This document shows, in pieces, positions 9,068 through 18,255 of a DNA stretch of 64,000 nucleotides (its first letter is position 1; the number at the start of each line of letters is the position of its first letter). The notes under the pieces are model-generated. The model made no database searches. It was given only the letters and a program-made list of their open reading frames with translations, and had not been told where the DNA came from. This stretch comes from Bacteroidota bacterium. GTDB taxonomy: Bacteria > Bacteroidota > Bacteroidia > Bacteroidales > Prolixibacteraceae. A program made the position numbers and the translations under genes. The stretch spans positions 1 to 64,000 of the forward strand of contig JAJRSD010000060.1 in the NCBI GenBank assembly GCA_024278975.1, read 5' to 3'.

Positions 9068-9811
9068 CTACCTTATCCGCTTCATATTCTGTTGAGAAAA
9101 AAACGACTCCTTCAATTTAACATTGAATTTCATTTTCTTGAAAATTAGAATTGTTTTATGTCCCTCGTCATCAGCCGGAATCATTTCTAAACGGGTTGGC
9201 ATAACACGGTCGTCCATTTTTTTTACATCGGTTAAAATTTCGGTATTAACTAAATATCCATCTTCATCGTAAAACTCAGCTTTCAACCAATGATACTCTT
9301 TTTTCGAAATCCACATTATAACTTTTCCCCAAACAACCGGAGCGTCGTCGAATGGAATTAATTCAGCTTTGTAACATTCAAATTCATCGATAACTTCTTC
9401 GCCAACTAATTTATGTGTATAATCTTTTACCAGCGACGATTCGCGTACCAAATCGTCGTTTGTAAAATCGGAACCCATCCACGATTGCATCATCATCGAT
9501 GGTGGAATTTTTATCATTCTCTCAATATTTGGAATCCAGTTCCACATCCCTTTTTCGCGCTTTAAAAAAACCTGACCTTTCTCTTTTGCCGGTGCGGTTA
9601 TATAAATTAAGGAGTAATCGTTTCCCAACGACCAGTTTTTCATCGATACCTCGCGCGACCACGACGGTCGTTCAATTATCATTGTCAACTCACCCTGGCT
9701 GGAAGTTCCTCTAAACTTTTCATCGGCCTGGCGGATTATCTCTTTTAAGTCCTGAGCGTTGACCGCCGACGCAATAATCAGTAAAATAAATGTTAGAATT
9801 TTGAGTTTCAT
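9068..9811 (-). CDS. LolA-like outer-membrane lipoprotein-sorting protein
   Basis: The protein has 247 residues from the ATG at 9811 (signal MKLKILTFILLIIASAVNAQ). Six extra residues are possible from an ATG at 9829, which would disturb the signal peptide. The body is a LolA/LppX-like fold of the family annotated as outer membrane lipoprotein-sorting protein: repeated beta-strand segments (ELTMIIERPSWSREVSMKNWSLG; VFLKREKGMWNWIPN) and the conserved SWMGSDFTNDDLVRES. Such proteins carry lipids or lipoproteins across the periplasm. It is the first gene of the ABC-permease cluster and has a counterpart at 32936 beside an MMPL exporter. Confidence 0.8.
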   Translation of the reverse strand: MKLKILTFILLIIASAVNAQDLKEIIRQADEKFRGTSSQGELTMIIERPSWSREVSMKNWSLGNDYSLIYITAPAKEKGQVFLKREKGMWNWIPNIERMIKIPPSMMMQSWMGSDFTNDDLVRESSLVKDYTHKLVGEEVIDEFECYKAELIPFDDAPVVWGKVIMWISKKEYHWLKAEFYDEDGYLVNTEILTDVKKMDDRVMPTRLEMIPADDEGHKTILIFKKMKFNVKLKESFFSQQNMKRIR

Positions 9812-9909
9812 ATTACCTATTTTTGGCAATTTACTAATTTTTTAAATAAACTTATTATCTCGTATTTTAATTATCTTGCACATCGTATTACACAACTTAA
9901 AAACAAAGA

Positions 9910-11289
9910 ATGAGACTATTTAAAACAAAAAAAATCAGATCTGAATTACTTGCTATTTGCGTAGGATTATTACTGTTTACAATATCGTGTCAGAAAATAC
10001 CTACGGATTATGCAGTATCAGATAAATACCGTTTAGTGTGGAATAATGACCCGCAAACTTCGGTTACTTTGGGTTGGAATCAACTACAATCATCGGAAAT
10101 TGAGGTGCTGTTTGGGACAAAAGACCACGGTAGGAAATATTGGAAATACCGGAATAAAGTGAATCCAACGGATGGTAATAGTAAATATGGGATGAATACG
10201 GAGTTTGCTTTATTAGATAATTTGAAGCCGGGTACAAACTACTATTTTGTTGTTAAAGACAAAGTTGGAGTAAGCGATAGATTTTGGTTTAAAACAGCTC
10301 CGGCAGAACCAACAGCTTTTACATTTGTTGCTGGTGGCGATACAAAAAGTTCGGGTTTACCCTTGGAAGCAGGCCGGGCTTCGAACAGATTAGTAAGTAA
10401 ATTACGACCATTGTTTGTAGTTTTTAATGGCGATTTTACGGGGAGTCATGGAACCGATTCTCTTCTTTGGCAACTGTGGCTCGATGATTGGTTTGGATTA
10501 ACAACTACCGATGACGGATTGATGATTCCTATTCTTCCGGTACACGGAAATCATGAAAACGGAGATAGAGCAAATTTGAACTATATTTTTAACTCGCCAT
10601 ATCAAAACAACGACTCATCGCAAATATATTATTCGGCAACAATTGGTGGTAATTTACTTCATGTAATTGCTCTTAATTCTGAAATAGAAACAGGCGGGGC
10701 ACAAAAGAAGTGGTTAGAGGATGATTTAAAAAAGAATGAGAATTGTACATTTAAGGCTGCCGTTTATCATAAACCATTCAGACCTCATTATACAGGTAAA
10801 AGAGAAAATGATTATCAATATAATCAATGGGTGTGGCTGTTCGATAAGTATGGATTAGATATTTCGATTGATGCCGATTCGCATATACACAAAATTACAT
10901 ATCCGGTTTCTCCCGATACTTTATCTGCTAAAGCAGAAATGGGTTTTATACGAAACGACGAAAAAGGAACTATGTATTTTGGTGAAGGAAGTTGGGGAGC
11001 ACGTCCGCGCGAAAATGATGACGATAAATCGTGGACACTATCCAGCGGTTCTTTTAATCAGATAAAATGGATTCATGTTTTTCCCGATGAAAATAAAACA
11101 CCGGCTCATTTAAATATTTATACCGTTAAATCAGCTTCGTACGATAGCGATAAAAATCAGACCTTGTACGATGTTAATGTTGATGCGCTTACAGAGGATG
11201 ATTTATTCGGCATTCCGAAAAATATAACATTGTTTGAAGATGATATTTTTGGAAATGTTGTTAAGTATCCATTTCATTCTAACAATTAA
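9910..11289 (+). CDS. Metallophosphoesterase lipoprotein (purple acid phosphatase-like)
   Basis: The 459-residue protein has a lipoprotein signal (LLAICVGLLLFTISC). An N-terminal fibronectin III-like domain follows at about residues 40-135 (TSVTLGWNQLQSSEIEVLFG). A calcineurin-like phosphoesterase domain follows, with metal-ligand motifs GGDTK, NGDFTG, GNHEN, YHKPF and DSHIH in the expected order. The arrangement resembles purple acid phosphatases; the substrate is unknown. It is divergent from the LolA-like gene and followed by a strong terminator. Confidence 0.85.
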   Translation: MRLFKTKKIRSELLAICVGLLLFTISCQKIPTDYAVSDKYRLVWNNDPQTSVTLGWNQLQSSEIEVLFGTKDHGRKYWKYRNKVNPTDGNSKYGMNTEFALLDNLKPGTNYYFVVKDKVGVSDRFWFKTAPAEPTAFTFVAGGDTKSSGLPLEAGRASNRLVSKLRPLFVVFNGDFTGSHGTDSLLWQLWLDDWFGLTTTDDGLMIPILPVHGNHENGDRANLNYIFNSPYQNNDSSQIYYSATIGGNLLHVIALNSEIETGGAQKKWLEDDLKKNENCTFKAAVYHKPFRPHYTGKRENDYQYNQWVWLFDKYGLDISIDADSHIHKITYPVSPDTLSAKAEMGFIRNDEKGTMYFGEGSWGARPRENDDDKSWTLSSGSFNQIKWIHVFPDENKTPAHLNIYTVKSASYDSDKNQTLYDVNVDALTEDDLFGIPKNITLFEDDIFGNVVKYPFHSNN

Positions 11290-11422
11290 TTTGCGACTAT
11301 TTTTAGTTTTTTGTCGTAAAAAACACAATTTAATCTTTGTAAAATTTGCAGGATTAAAAATAAAGTTTTATCATTGCATCATAATACCATTTCTGGTATT
11401 GTGTGTTTGGGGGTTAACATTT

Positions 11423-11449
11423 AAAAGGCAGCTGTTGAGCTGCCTTTTT
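11423..11449 (+). terminator. Rho-independent terminator after the phosphoesterase gene
   Basis: An 11-bp perfect stem (AAAAGGCAGCT / AGCTGCCTTTT) with loop GTTG ends in TTTTT. It lies 134 nt after the stop codon at 11289. The 285-nt gap between the two genes holds nothing else that I recognise apart from the next promoter. Confidence 0.85.
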
Positions 11450-11517
11450 CCGTTTCTATATCCTCTAATAAAAATACTCTAAAATATAAAATTGCGATTA
11501 AATTAATCTGAAAATGA

Positions 11518-11548
11518 TTTATTATCAAAATCATAAAGGTTATATTTA
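11518..11548 (+). promoter_or_regulatory. Possible promoter of the Gfo/Idh/MocA gene
   Basis: TTTA (11518-11521), a 19-nt spacer and TATATTTA (11541-11548) give 3 of 4 and 7 of 8 matches to the Bacteroidota consensus. It lies 27 nt upstream of the ATG at 11575. Such AT-rich matches can arise by chance. Confidence 0.35.
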
Positions 11549-11574
11549 CGACCTGTTTTACTTAAATAAAAATA

Positions 11575-12885
11575 ATGAATTCAAATAGAAGAAAATTTAT
11601 CAAAAACACTGTTGTAGCAACGGCTGTTGTTGGTGTTGCACCATCAATATTAAATGCATGTGCATCTTCTGCCGAAAAAGTTACTGTTGCTTTAATTGGT
11701 TGTCGCTCGATGGGTTTTAGCGATTTAAAAACATTTTTAAAACAAGATAATGTCGAGTGTGCTACATTGTGCGATGTTGACTCGAATGTACTTAAAGATA
11801 AGGTTGCGGAAGTTGAAAAACTGACAGGTGCGCGTCCTCAAGCTTTTGGAGATTTTCGCCGAGTACTTGAGAATCCTGAAATTGATGCAGTAATAATTGG
11901 TACGCCCGACCACTGGCATGCAATTATTATGATGATGGCACTGGAGGCGGGAAAACATGTTTATGTTGAAAAACCAATGGGACACAGTATTGAAGAGTGC
12001 AATGCGATGGTTTCAATGGCAGCAAAATATCCTAAATTAAAAGTGCAGGTTGGAATGTGGCAGCGCAGCTCAAAACACTGGTACGAGGCTTCTGATATTG
12101 TAAAATCGGGTTTACTTGGCGATGTTCATTTGGTAAAAGCCTGGATTTATAAAGGGTACGACAATCCATATCCGGTGAGAGAAGATACTGAACCACCTGC
12201 AGGTGTTGATTATGATATGTGGCTGGGGCCTGCTCCCAAACGCCCATTCAATCCAAACCGTTTTCATTATAATTTCCGTTGGTGGTGGGATTATGCTGGT
12301 GGTGCAATGACTGATTGGGGAGTTCACCTGTTAGATTTTGCTCTATACGCGATGGATGCCGGTATGCCCGAATCAATTTCTCCGGGCGGTGGTATTTTTT
12401 ATAGCGAAAAAGGAGCCATCGAAACACCCGATATTCAACAAGCACTTTATAATTACCCTAACCACTCAATGGTGTGGGAGTGTGGATTGAACCCTGGAAT
12501 AGGTCCTTACGGTAAAGGACATGGAGTTGCTTTTATTGGAAATAAAGGAACTTTGGTAGTTGACAGAGGCGGTTGGGAAACTATGCCCGACGGGAATAAT
12601 GCCGAGAGAAAACCATATTTCAAAGGTAAAAAACAACGAAATTATGGCGATGGTTTAAACGAGCATGTTCAGAATTTTCTTAAATGTATAAGAGAAGGTG
12701 GCGAAGTGAATGCACCGGTTGAAGTTGGGGCTAAAACGGCAATTGTATCCGAAATGGGAAATATTGCTTACCGGGTTGGCGAGCGAATTCATTGGGATAA
12801 TTCAGCTAAAAGATTTAAGGAAGATGCAGCAAATAATTTGGCGAAATTAAAGTACAATGCTAATTGGAAGTTACCTAAAGTTTAG
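11575..12885 (+). CDS. Gfo/Idh/MocA family oxidoreductase, Tat-exported
   Basis: The 436-residue NAD(P)-dependent dehydrogenase-like protein has a Tat signal (NRRKFIKNTVVATAVVG, ending near LNAC). The Rossmann domain (VTVALIGCRSMGFSDLK) and the family motif EKPMGHSIEECNAM (Lys is the usual catalytic/binding residue of the EKP motif) are clear. The C-terminal domain contains WWWDYAGGAMTDWGVHLLDFA, typical of secreted Bacteroidota members that include glycoside-hydrolase-like GH109 relatives. Sugar oxidation or NAD-dependent glycoside cleavage is possible; the substrate is not inferable. Confidence 0.85.
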   Translation: MNSNRRKFIKNTVVATAVVGVAPSILNACASSAEKVTVALIGCRSMGFSDLKTFLKQDNVECATLCDVDSNVLKDKVAEVEKLTGARPQAFGDFRRVLENPEIDAVIIGTPDHWHAIIMMMALEAGKHVYVEKPMGHSIEECNAMVSMAAKYPKLKVQVGMWQRSSKHWYEASDIVKSGLLGDVHLVKAWIYKGYDNPYPVREDTEPPAGVDYDMWLGPAPKRPFNPNRFHYNFRWWWDYAGGAMTDWGVHLLDFALYAMDAGMPESISPGGGIFYSEKGAIETPDIQQALYNYPNHSMVWECGLNPGIGPYGKGHGVAFIGNKGTLVVDRGGWETMPDGNNAERKPYFKGKKQRNYGDGLNEHVQNFLKCIREGGEVNAPVEVGAKTAIVSEMGNIAYRVGERIHWDNSAKRFKEDAANNLAKLKYNANWKLPKV

Positions 12886-13078
12886 AACTGTTTAAAGATA
12901 TCAGTGATTGAGTTCTTGATTTGAGTATAAAAGTATTCTCCTTATTTTAAGAATTTTAAAACTTGAAATTTTATCTTAAACTACAAATGTTCAATATACG
13001 TTTCGAAACAAATATTCATAAAACTTTTGAGGTTTGAAATAATCTATTAAATTCAAGGCTTAAAATAAGACTTAACAA

Positions 13079-15307
13079 ATGGTGAATTATAAGCATACTA
13101 CACTACTAATTATTTTTACACTTATTATTAGTTCATTATTCGGTCAGACTTTAGTCACCGAACCACAAACACAGAAAAAACGACCAAAAGTTGGTTTGGT
13201 ATTAAGTGGAGGTGGTGCTAAAGGATTTGCTTACATAGGCTTATTAAAAGTATTGGAAGAGGTAAATATGCCAATCGATTTTATTGGAGGGTCAAGTATG
13301 GGAGCTATTACGGCTGCTCTGTATTCTGTTGGTTATTCACCCGAAACAATGACAAAAATAATTAGCGAGCAGAATTGGGATAAGGTAATTAACGATTTAA
13401 TAGATCGAAAATATATAGCTTACGAGGAGAAACTTTTTGGCGATAAATATATTTTTTCTATCCCTATTCAGGATAAAGTATTTTCTTTAAGTAATTCGTT
13501 GAATAGCAGTTTCAATATCGATTTGTTGATGAACGATTTCTTTTTTCCTGCTGCCCATATTACCGATTTCAACGATTTACCAATTCCTTTTGTATGTATC
13601 GGAACTGATTTATATACCGGTGATGCAGTTGTATTAAACAGCGGAAGTTTGGCTCGTGCTGTACGTGCATCAATGTCTATTCCCGGGTTTTTTCCACCTG
13701 TTAAATACAAAGATACGTATTTGGTTGACGGTGGAGTAGTAAATAATTATCCGGCAGAACAAGTAAAAGCAATGGGTGCCGATATTATTATTGGAGGTGA
13801 TGTTCAAGCTGGCTTAATAAAAGATATTGATGATTTCAGTTCAATGGCAGCAATTCTCGATCAGGTAATTAGTTTTAACCGTGTTGATGCCAATAAAAAA
13901 GGTATGAAACTTACCGACTATTATGTAAATATTCCGATGCCTTATGGAATGATGGATTTCCCGAAATACGATTCGATTATTGCCATTGGCGAAAAAGTTG
14001 CCCGCCAACATTATGCAGGATTAAAAGCATTGGCAGATTCTATTAATGCTATCGAACCTTATGTAAATAACAGAGTTGCAACACCGACTGTAAGAAATGT
14101 AACTATCGACAGTATTTTATGGCCATCTTTAAACTCTAAATATAGAGATAAACTCATTCAGAATTTTGATGAAATATCGCATAGCAAAACAACATTTGAC
14201 CAAATTAATGAAAAAATGTTTATTTTGAATGGCACAAAAAGTTTTAATGAATTAAGGTTTGAGTTTAAGACAAACAACAAAGATAGTTTAAACCTTATAA
14301 TTAACACCGAAAACCCAAATAAAGGAAGTCTGGCAGCCGGTGTACATTACGATAATTTTTATAATGCCAGTTTACTATTAAATCTAACTCTTCGAAATAT
14401 AAAAGGTGGGCGGGCAAAGTTTTTTGCCGACTTTGTTTTAAGTCAGAATCCCAGATTAAAAACTATGTTTTTTATTAATAATGGTCTTAAACCGGGGTTC
14501 GGTATGGAAACCGATTTTTACTCATTAAGTTTCTCTGAATATGAAAATGGCAACAAAGTAAACTCTTGGAATTTTGATAATTTCAACGTTTCTGCATTTA
14601 TGCCAATAACATTTAAAAACAATTACCTATTTAAAGCCGGATTTCAATTTGAAAGTTTTAGGTTTAAACAAGAGATTGTTCTGGATCCCGATTTGGAGGC
14701 TTACGAGAAATTTGCAAACTATGGTAATATATTTGCTTCGTTTAATTTCGATTCGAGAGATAAGGTTGCTTTTACAAAAAAAGGTCAACTTGTTGAATTA
14801 AAATTTAAACATGTTTTTCCTTTTTCTGACCAATGGAGCGATTTAATGTCTAATGCTTCAATTCTCTATTTAAAATACAATTGGTTTATTAGTTTAACTG
14901 ATAAGATTGTCTTTGAACCTGGTGTTTTTGGTGGATACACATTCTCGGAAGAGAAAATTGCTTCTGTTCAGCATCTGTTTGGTTTTGGAGGCCTGAATCC
15001 GGTAAACTATGTTGAAGGTTTTGTACCATTTACGGGGTTACAATTTGTTGAACGCTTTGGAACACAAACCGGAAAAGCCTCAGCAAAATTTCAATATAAT
15101 TTTTATTCAAAACTTTATGCTACTGTTATGGCAGACATTGGTTTCCTTGAGTATGATATTCAACAAATTGAGGATATTGAAATGCTTTTTGGTTACGGGG
15201 TCAAATTGGGTTACGATAGTTTTATTGGCCCCATAGAATTTTCTGTAATGAGCTCAAATATAGATACTTCTGTTACGGGGTTTCTGAATATTGGTTTTTG
15301 GTTCTAA
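13079..15307 (+). CDS. Patatin-like phospholipase with C-terminal outer-membrane barrel
   Basis: The 742-residue protein has a signal peptide (ending LFGQ) and a patatin domain at about residues 35-300: oxyanion loop LSGGGAKGFA, nucleophile elbow GGSSMGA (Ser73) and the catalytic Asp in VDGGVVNNYP (about residue 217). The C-terminal half (about 380-742) is rich in amphipathic strands and ends in NIGFWF, the aromatic terminus of a barrel. It resembles the PlpD/BamA-like arrangement in which a patatin lipase is carried or displayed by its own barrel. Intergenic regions on both sides (192 and 211 nt) suggest it is monocistronic. Confidence 0.88.
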   Translation: MVNYKHTTLLIIFTLIISSLFGQTLVTEPQTQKKRPKVGLVLSGGGAKGFAYIGLLKVLEEVNMPIDFIGGSSMGAITAALYSVGYSPETMTKIISEQNWDKVINDLIDRKYIAYEEKLFGDKYIFSIPIQDKVFSLSNSLNSSFNIDLLMNDFFFPAAHITDFNDLPIPFVCIGTDLYTGDAVVLNSGSLARAVRASMSIPGFFPPVKYKDTYLVDGGVVNNYPAEQVKAMGADIIIGGDVQAGLIKDIDDFSSMAAILDQVISFNRVDANKKGMKLTDYYVNIPMPYGMMDFPKYDSIIAIGEKVARQHYAGLKALADSINAIEPYVNNRVATPTVRNVTIDSILWPSLNSKYRDKLIQNFDEISHSKTTFDQINEKMFILNGTKSFNELRFEFKTNNKDSLNLIINTENPNKGSLAAGVHYDNFYNASLLLNLTLRNIKGGRAKFFADFVLSQNPRLKTMFFINNGLKPGFGMETDFYSLSFSEYENGNKVNSWNFDNFNVSAFMPITFKNNYLFKAGFQFESFRFKQEIVLDPDLEAYEKFANYGNIFASFNFDSRDKVAFTKKGQLVELKFKHVFPFSDQWSDLMSNASILYLKYNWFISLTDKIVFEPGVFGGYTFSEEKIASVQHLFGFGGLNPVNYVEGFVPFTGLQFVERFGTQTGKASAKFQYNFYSKLYATVMADIGFLEYDIQQIEDIEMLFGYGVKLGYDSFIGPIEFSVMSSNIDTSVTGFLNIGFWF

Positions 15308-15518
15308 AATAATCAGTTCAAACTACTCAATAATTCTATTTTTTTTCCTTGCTTGAAAAATATATTTATAATTTTAATCTGAATGTATCTGTTAGATTTT
15401 TGCTTGAAAAAAGATAACAGATTTACTGATAATTATTAGTTGTTAGATTCTTTTAAATTGTTATTATTACACTTTAAAAATCAACTAATTTATTAATCAT
15501 TTTCAAAATTTATATTAA

Positions 15519-17201
15519 ATGAAAAAGTTATTTGCAATGTTTGTCCTGCTAATGGCGGGTGTTTCTGTTTTTGCACAAACAGAAGTTGAAAAAGGAATGG
15601 ATGCTATTACAATGGGAACTATAAAAGGTCAGTTGGGGTTTTTGGCTTCAGACTGGACAGAGGGGCGTGCTGTTGGAACAAAAGGTGCGTATATGGCAGC
15701 AGATTATATTGCTTCAATATTTAAAACTTATGGTGTTGAACCTTTTGGCGATGATGTTTATAGTCGACCGTCAAGGTCACAAAGAATGTCGGGTGTTCGT
15801 CCAACAAAATCAAAAAGTTTCTTTCAGAACTTTAGTTTAATAAAGTATGAACCGGGCGAGGAACAAACATTCTCGGTTGTTTCAAGTGGAGTTGGTAGCG
15901 AAAGTGCTGTTAACTTTGGATATAAAACTGATTTTTATGTTCGAACCGGTTCGGTTGGACAAACTGCTCAGGCACAATTAGTATTTGTTGGTTATGGTTT
16001 CGAGGATGAAGATGAGGAATATAACGATTTAAAAAAGATAGATTTGAAAGGTAAAATTGCAGTTGTACTTCAAGGATATCCGGGGCATAAAGATTCAACG
16101 TCTGTTGGTTTCGAGAAATTTACGCCCGAAGGAAGGTATGCCAAATACTATCTGGAACGCGATAAAGCAACCCGTTTGAAAGAAGCTGGCGCAATTGCAA
16201 TAATTCAGGTTAACCCCGATGCAGACCCAACTTTGGGCTGGTCGCAAAACCAGATTTATCCGGTAAAAGGAAGTTATTATGAAGCTGATAAACGTTTAGG
16301 ATCTTATTATAACAGCAGAATGTCGATGCCGGGAAGTTCACTGAAATCTAGTATCCCAACTTTTACTATTACTCCTCGTGTGGCAAACGAAATAATATCT
16401 GGTACTGGTGTTGATTTCGAAGAATTTGAAAAGACCGTTGCAGAAAAAATGGAGCCTGCGTCTCAAAAACTCGAAGGAAAATCGGTAGCCTTTAAAACTT
16501 CAGTAAAATCGGAAATTGTAAAAGCACGAAATGTAGTTGGGATTATTGAAGGTGAGAAAACTGATGAGTTTATTGTTGTTGGCGGACATTACGATCATCT
16601 TGGAAAATTTGACGGTTGGATTTGGAATGGTGCCGACGATAATGGTTCTGGAACAGTTGGTGTAATGACCATTGCAAAAGCTTTTAAGGCAACAGGTAAA
16701 AAACCTGAGAAATCGGTAATTTTTGCCGCCTGGACAGGGGAGGAGAAAGGTCTGTTTGGTTCGAAATATTTTGTTGAGCAAGCACAAAAAAACAATATGA
16801 ATATTGTGTTGAACCTTAATTACGACATGATTGCCCGCGATCCTAAAATCGATACTTTAAAAAATAAAGCTGCAATGACTTATACAAAAGCAAATGAAGG
16901 AATAGAGGAAATTACAAAAAAACATATTGCCGATAACGATATTAATTTAGACCTTTCGTACCGAGCTTCAGAAAAACCACGAGGTGGAAGCGACCACGCT
17001 CCGTTTGCCGAAGCTGGTATCCCAATTTTCTATTTTATGGCTGCCATGCATCCCGATTATCATCAGCCTTCCGATGAACTTGATAAAGTTAACTGGGAGA
17101 AAATGCTAAATATAATTCGAATAGGATTTTTAAATACATGGGAATTTGCAAACAGCGACGAGTATTTAAAAACCACAGTTAAAGTAGAAGAAGAAAAGTA
17201 G
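15519..17201 (+). CDS. M28 family metallopeptidase, secreted
   Basis: The 560-residue zinc aminopeptidase has a signal peptide (MKKLFAMFVLLMAGVSVFAQ) and a protease-associated-like insert (GKIAVVLQGYPGHKDS). The dinuclear zinc motifs of family M28 are present: GGHYDHLG (His), GADDNGSG (bridging Asp), WTGEEKGLFGS (Glu-Glu), YDMIARD (Asp) and GGSDHAPF (His). It would release N-terminal amino acids from peptides in the periplasm or outside the cell. There is no same-strand neighbour close enough for an operon. Confidence 0.9.
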   Translation: MKKLFAMFVLLMAGVSVFAQTEVEKGMDAITMGTIKGQLGFLASDWTEGRAVGTKGAYMAADYIASIFKTYGVEPFGDDVYSRPSRSQRMSGVRPTKSKSFFQNFSLIKYEPGEEQTFSVVSSGVGSESAVNFGYKTDFYVRTGSVGQTAQAQLVFVGYGFEDEDEEYNDLKKIDLKGKIAVVLQGYPGHKDSTSVGFEKFTPEGRYAKYYLERDKATRLKEAGAIAIIQVNPDADPTLGWSQNQIYPVKGSYYEADKRLGSYYNSRMSMPGSSLKSSIPTFTITPRVANEIISGTGVDFEEFEKTVAEKMEPASQKLEGKSVAFKTSVKSEIVKARNVVGIIEGEKTDEFIVVGGHYDHLGKFDGWIWNGADDNGSGTVGVMTIAKAFKATGKKPEKSVIFAAWTGEEKGLFGSKYFVEQAQKNNMNIVLNLNYDMIARDPKIDTLKNKAAMTYTKANEGIEEITKKHIADNDINLDLSYRASEKPRGGSDHAPFAEAGIPIFYFMAAMHPDYHQPSDELDKVNWEKMLNIIRIGFLNTWEFANSDEYLKTTVKVEEEK

Positions 17202-17560
17202 TTTAAACCATGTGTTTTCACTACATCATAATTTAGCTTCTAAAAAATATTTTAAAAATAAATACAAAAATTGATTAGCGAAGTTATATTTTAGAAGAAA
17301 ATAGAGTGTGGGTACGACAAATATCCAATTTACGAGGTTTCTTTTGGTTTTGCCACTCTCCTTTAAAATGGACAGAAATACAGATAAACTCTGTACCTGA
17401 GAAGATAATTTGAATATTCTCCCCTTATTCAGGGAAGATGCCAATTCTTGCAAATTGCAAAATATCCATAAACATATCTCTTAGTAAAATATTTTTTTGA
17501 TAATGATATAGATACTCATACTAAAAAAACTATTTTTACGCGGCAAATCAAAAAAATAGT
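17202..17560. other. Intergenic region with no recognisable feature
   Basis: These 359 nt between the M28 peptidase and the threonylcarbamoyladenylate synthase are AT-rich. A 75-codon minus-strand frame at 17226-17453 has no recognisable domain or initiation signal and is not annotated. I see no RNA gene, clear terminator or well-spaced promoter. Confidence 0.5.
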
Positions 17561-18175
17561 ATGTTAGTAAGGTTATTTAACGAAAATCCAAATCCTCGCG
17601 AGATTCGAAAAATTGCTGATATTTTACGCAGTGGCGGATTAATTATTTATCCTACCGACACGGTTTATGGTTTGGGTTGCGATATTACAAACAGCAAAGC
17701 AGTTGAAAAGGTTGCGCGTTGGAAAGGTGTTAAAATTGAGAAGAGTAATTTCTCTTTTATTTGTAGCGATTTTAGTCATCTGTCGGATTTTACAAAACCA
17801 ATTCCAAATAGTATTTTTAAGGTGATTAGAAAGAATTTGCCAGGGCCGTTTACTTTTATTTTAAATGCCAATAATAATGTTCCAAAATATTTTAAAGGCA
17901 AAAAGAAAACTGTCGGAATAAGAATTCCTGACAATAATATTATTCGCGAAATTGTGACAGAACTTGGTAATCCTATTTTGTCAACTTCCATTCACGACGA
18001 AGACGATATATTAGAATATACAACCGATCCGGAACTGATTAATGAAAAATATAGCGAGTTGGCTGATGTTATTATCGATGGTGGTTTCGGAGAATTAATC
18101 CCATCTACAGTTGTAGATTGCACGCAACACAAGATTGAGATTATTCGCGAAGGAAAAGGGAAATTGATAAACTGA
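17561..18175 (+). CDS. tsaC: L-threonylcarbamoyladenylate synthase (TsaC/Sua5 type, short form)
   Basis: The 204-residue YrdC-domain protein makes threonylcarbamoyl-AMP from threonine, bicarbonate and ATP for the t6A37 modification of ANN-decoding tRNAs. The conserved start IRKIADILRSGGLIIYPTDTVYGLGCD and KKKTVGIRIPDNNIIREIVTELGNPILSTS match the family. It lacks the extra C-terminal Sua5 domain, so it is the TsaC-like short type. It is convergent with trkH. Confidence 0.88.
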   Translation: MLVRLFNENPNPREIRKIADILRSGGLIIYPTDTVYGLGCDITNSKAVEKVARWKGVKIEKSNFSFICSDFSHLSDFTKPIPNSIFKVIRKNLPGPFTFILNANNNVPKYFKGKKKTVGIRIPDNNIIREIVTELGNPILSTSIHDEDDILEYTTDPELINEKYSELADVIIDGGFGELIPSTVVDCTQHKIEIIREGKGKLIN

Positions 18176-18255
18176 AAGACTGTTAAATTGAGACGAAAAC
18201 TTTATTTTCTCTGTGGTTATTTTTAGATGACTGAAAACTGCAACTGCATACTTTC

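Noticed and set aside
11234-11482. 82-codon plus-strand open frame overlapping the phosphoesterase 3' end
   Set aside because: It runs through the terminator hairpin at 11423-11449 and shows no protein-like pattern beyond AT-rich codons.
17226-17453. 75-codon minus-strand open frame
   Set aside because: No recognisable domain, signal or initiation context; the region is AT-rich and intergenic.
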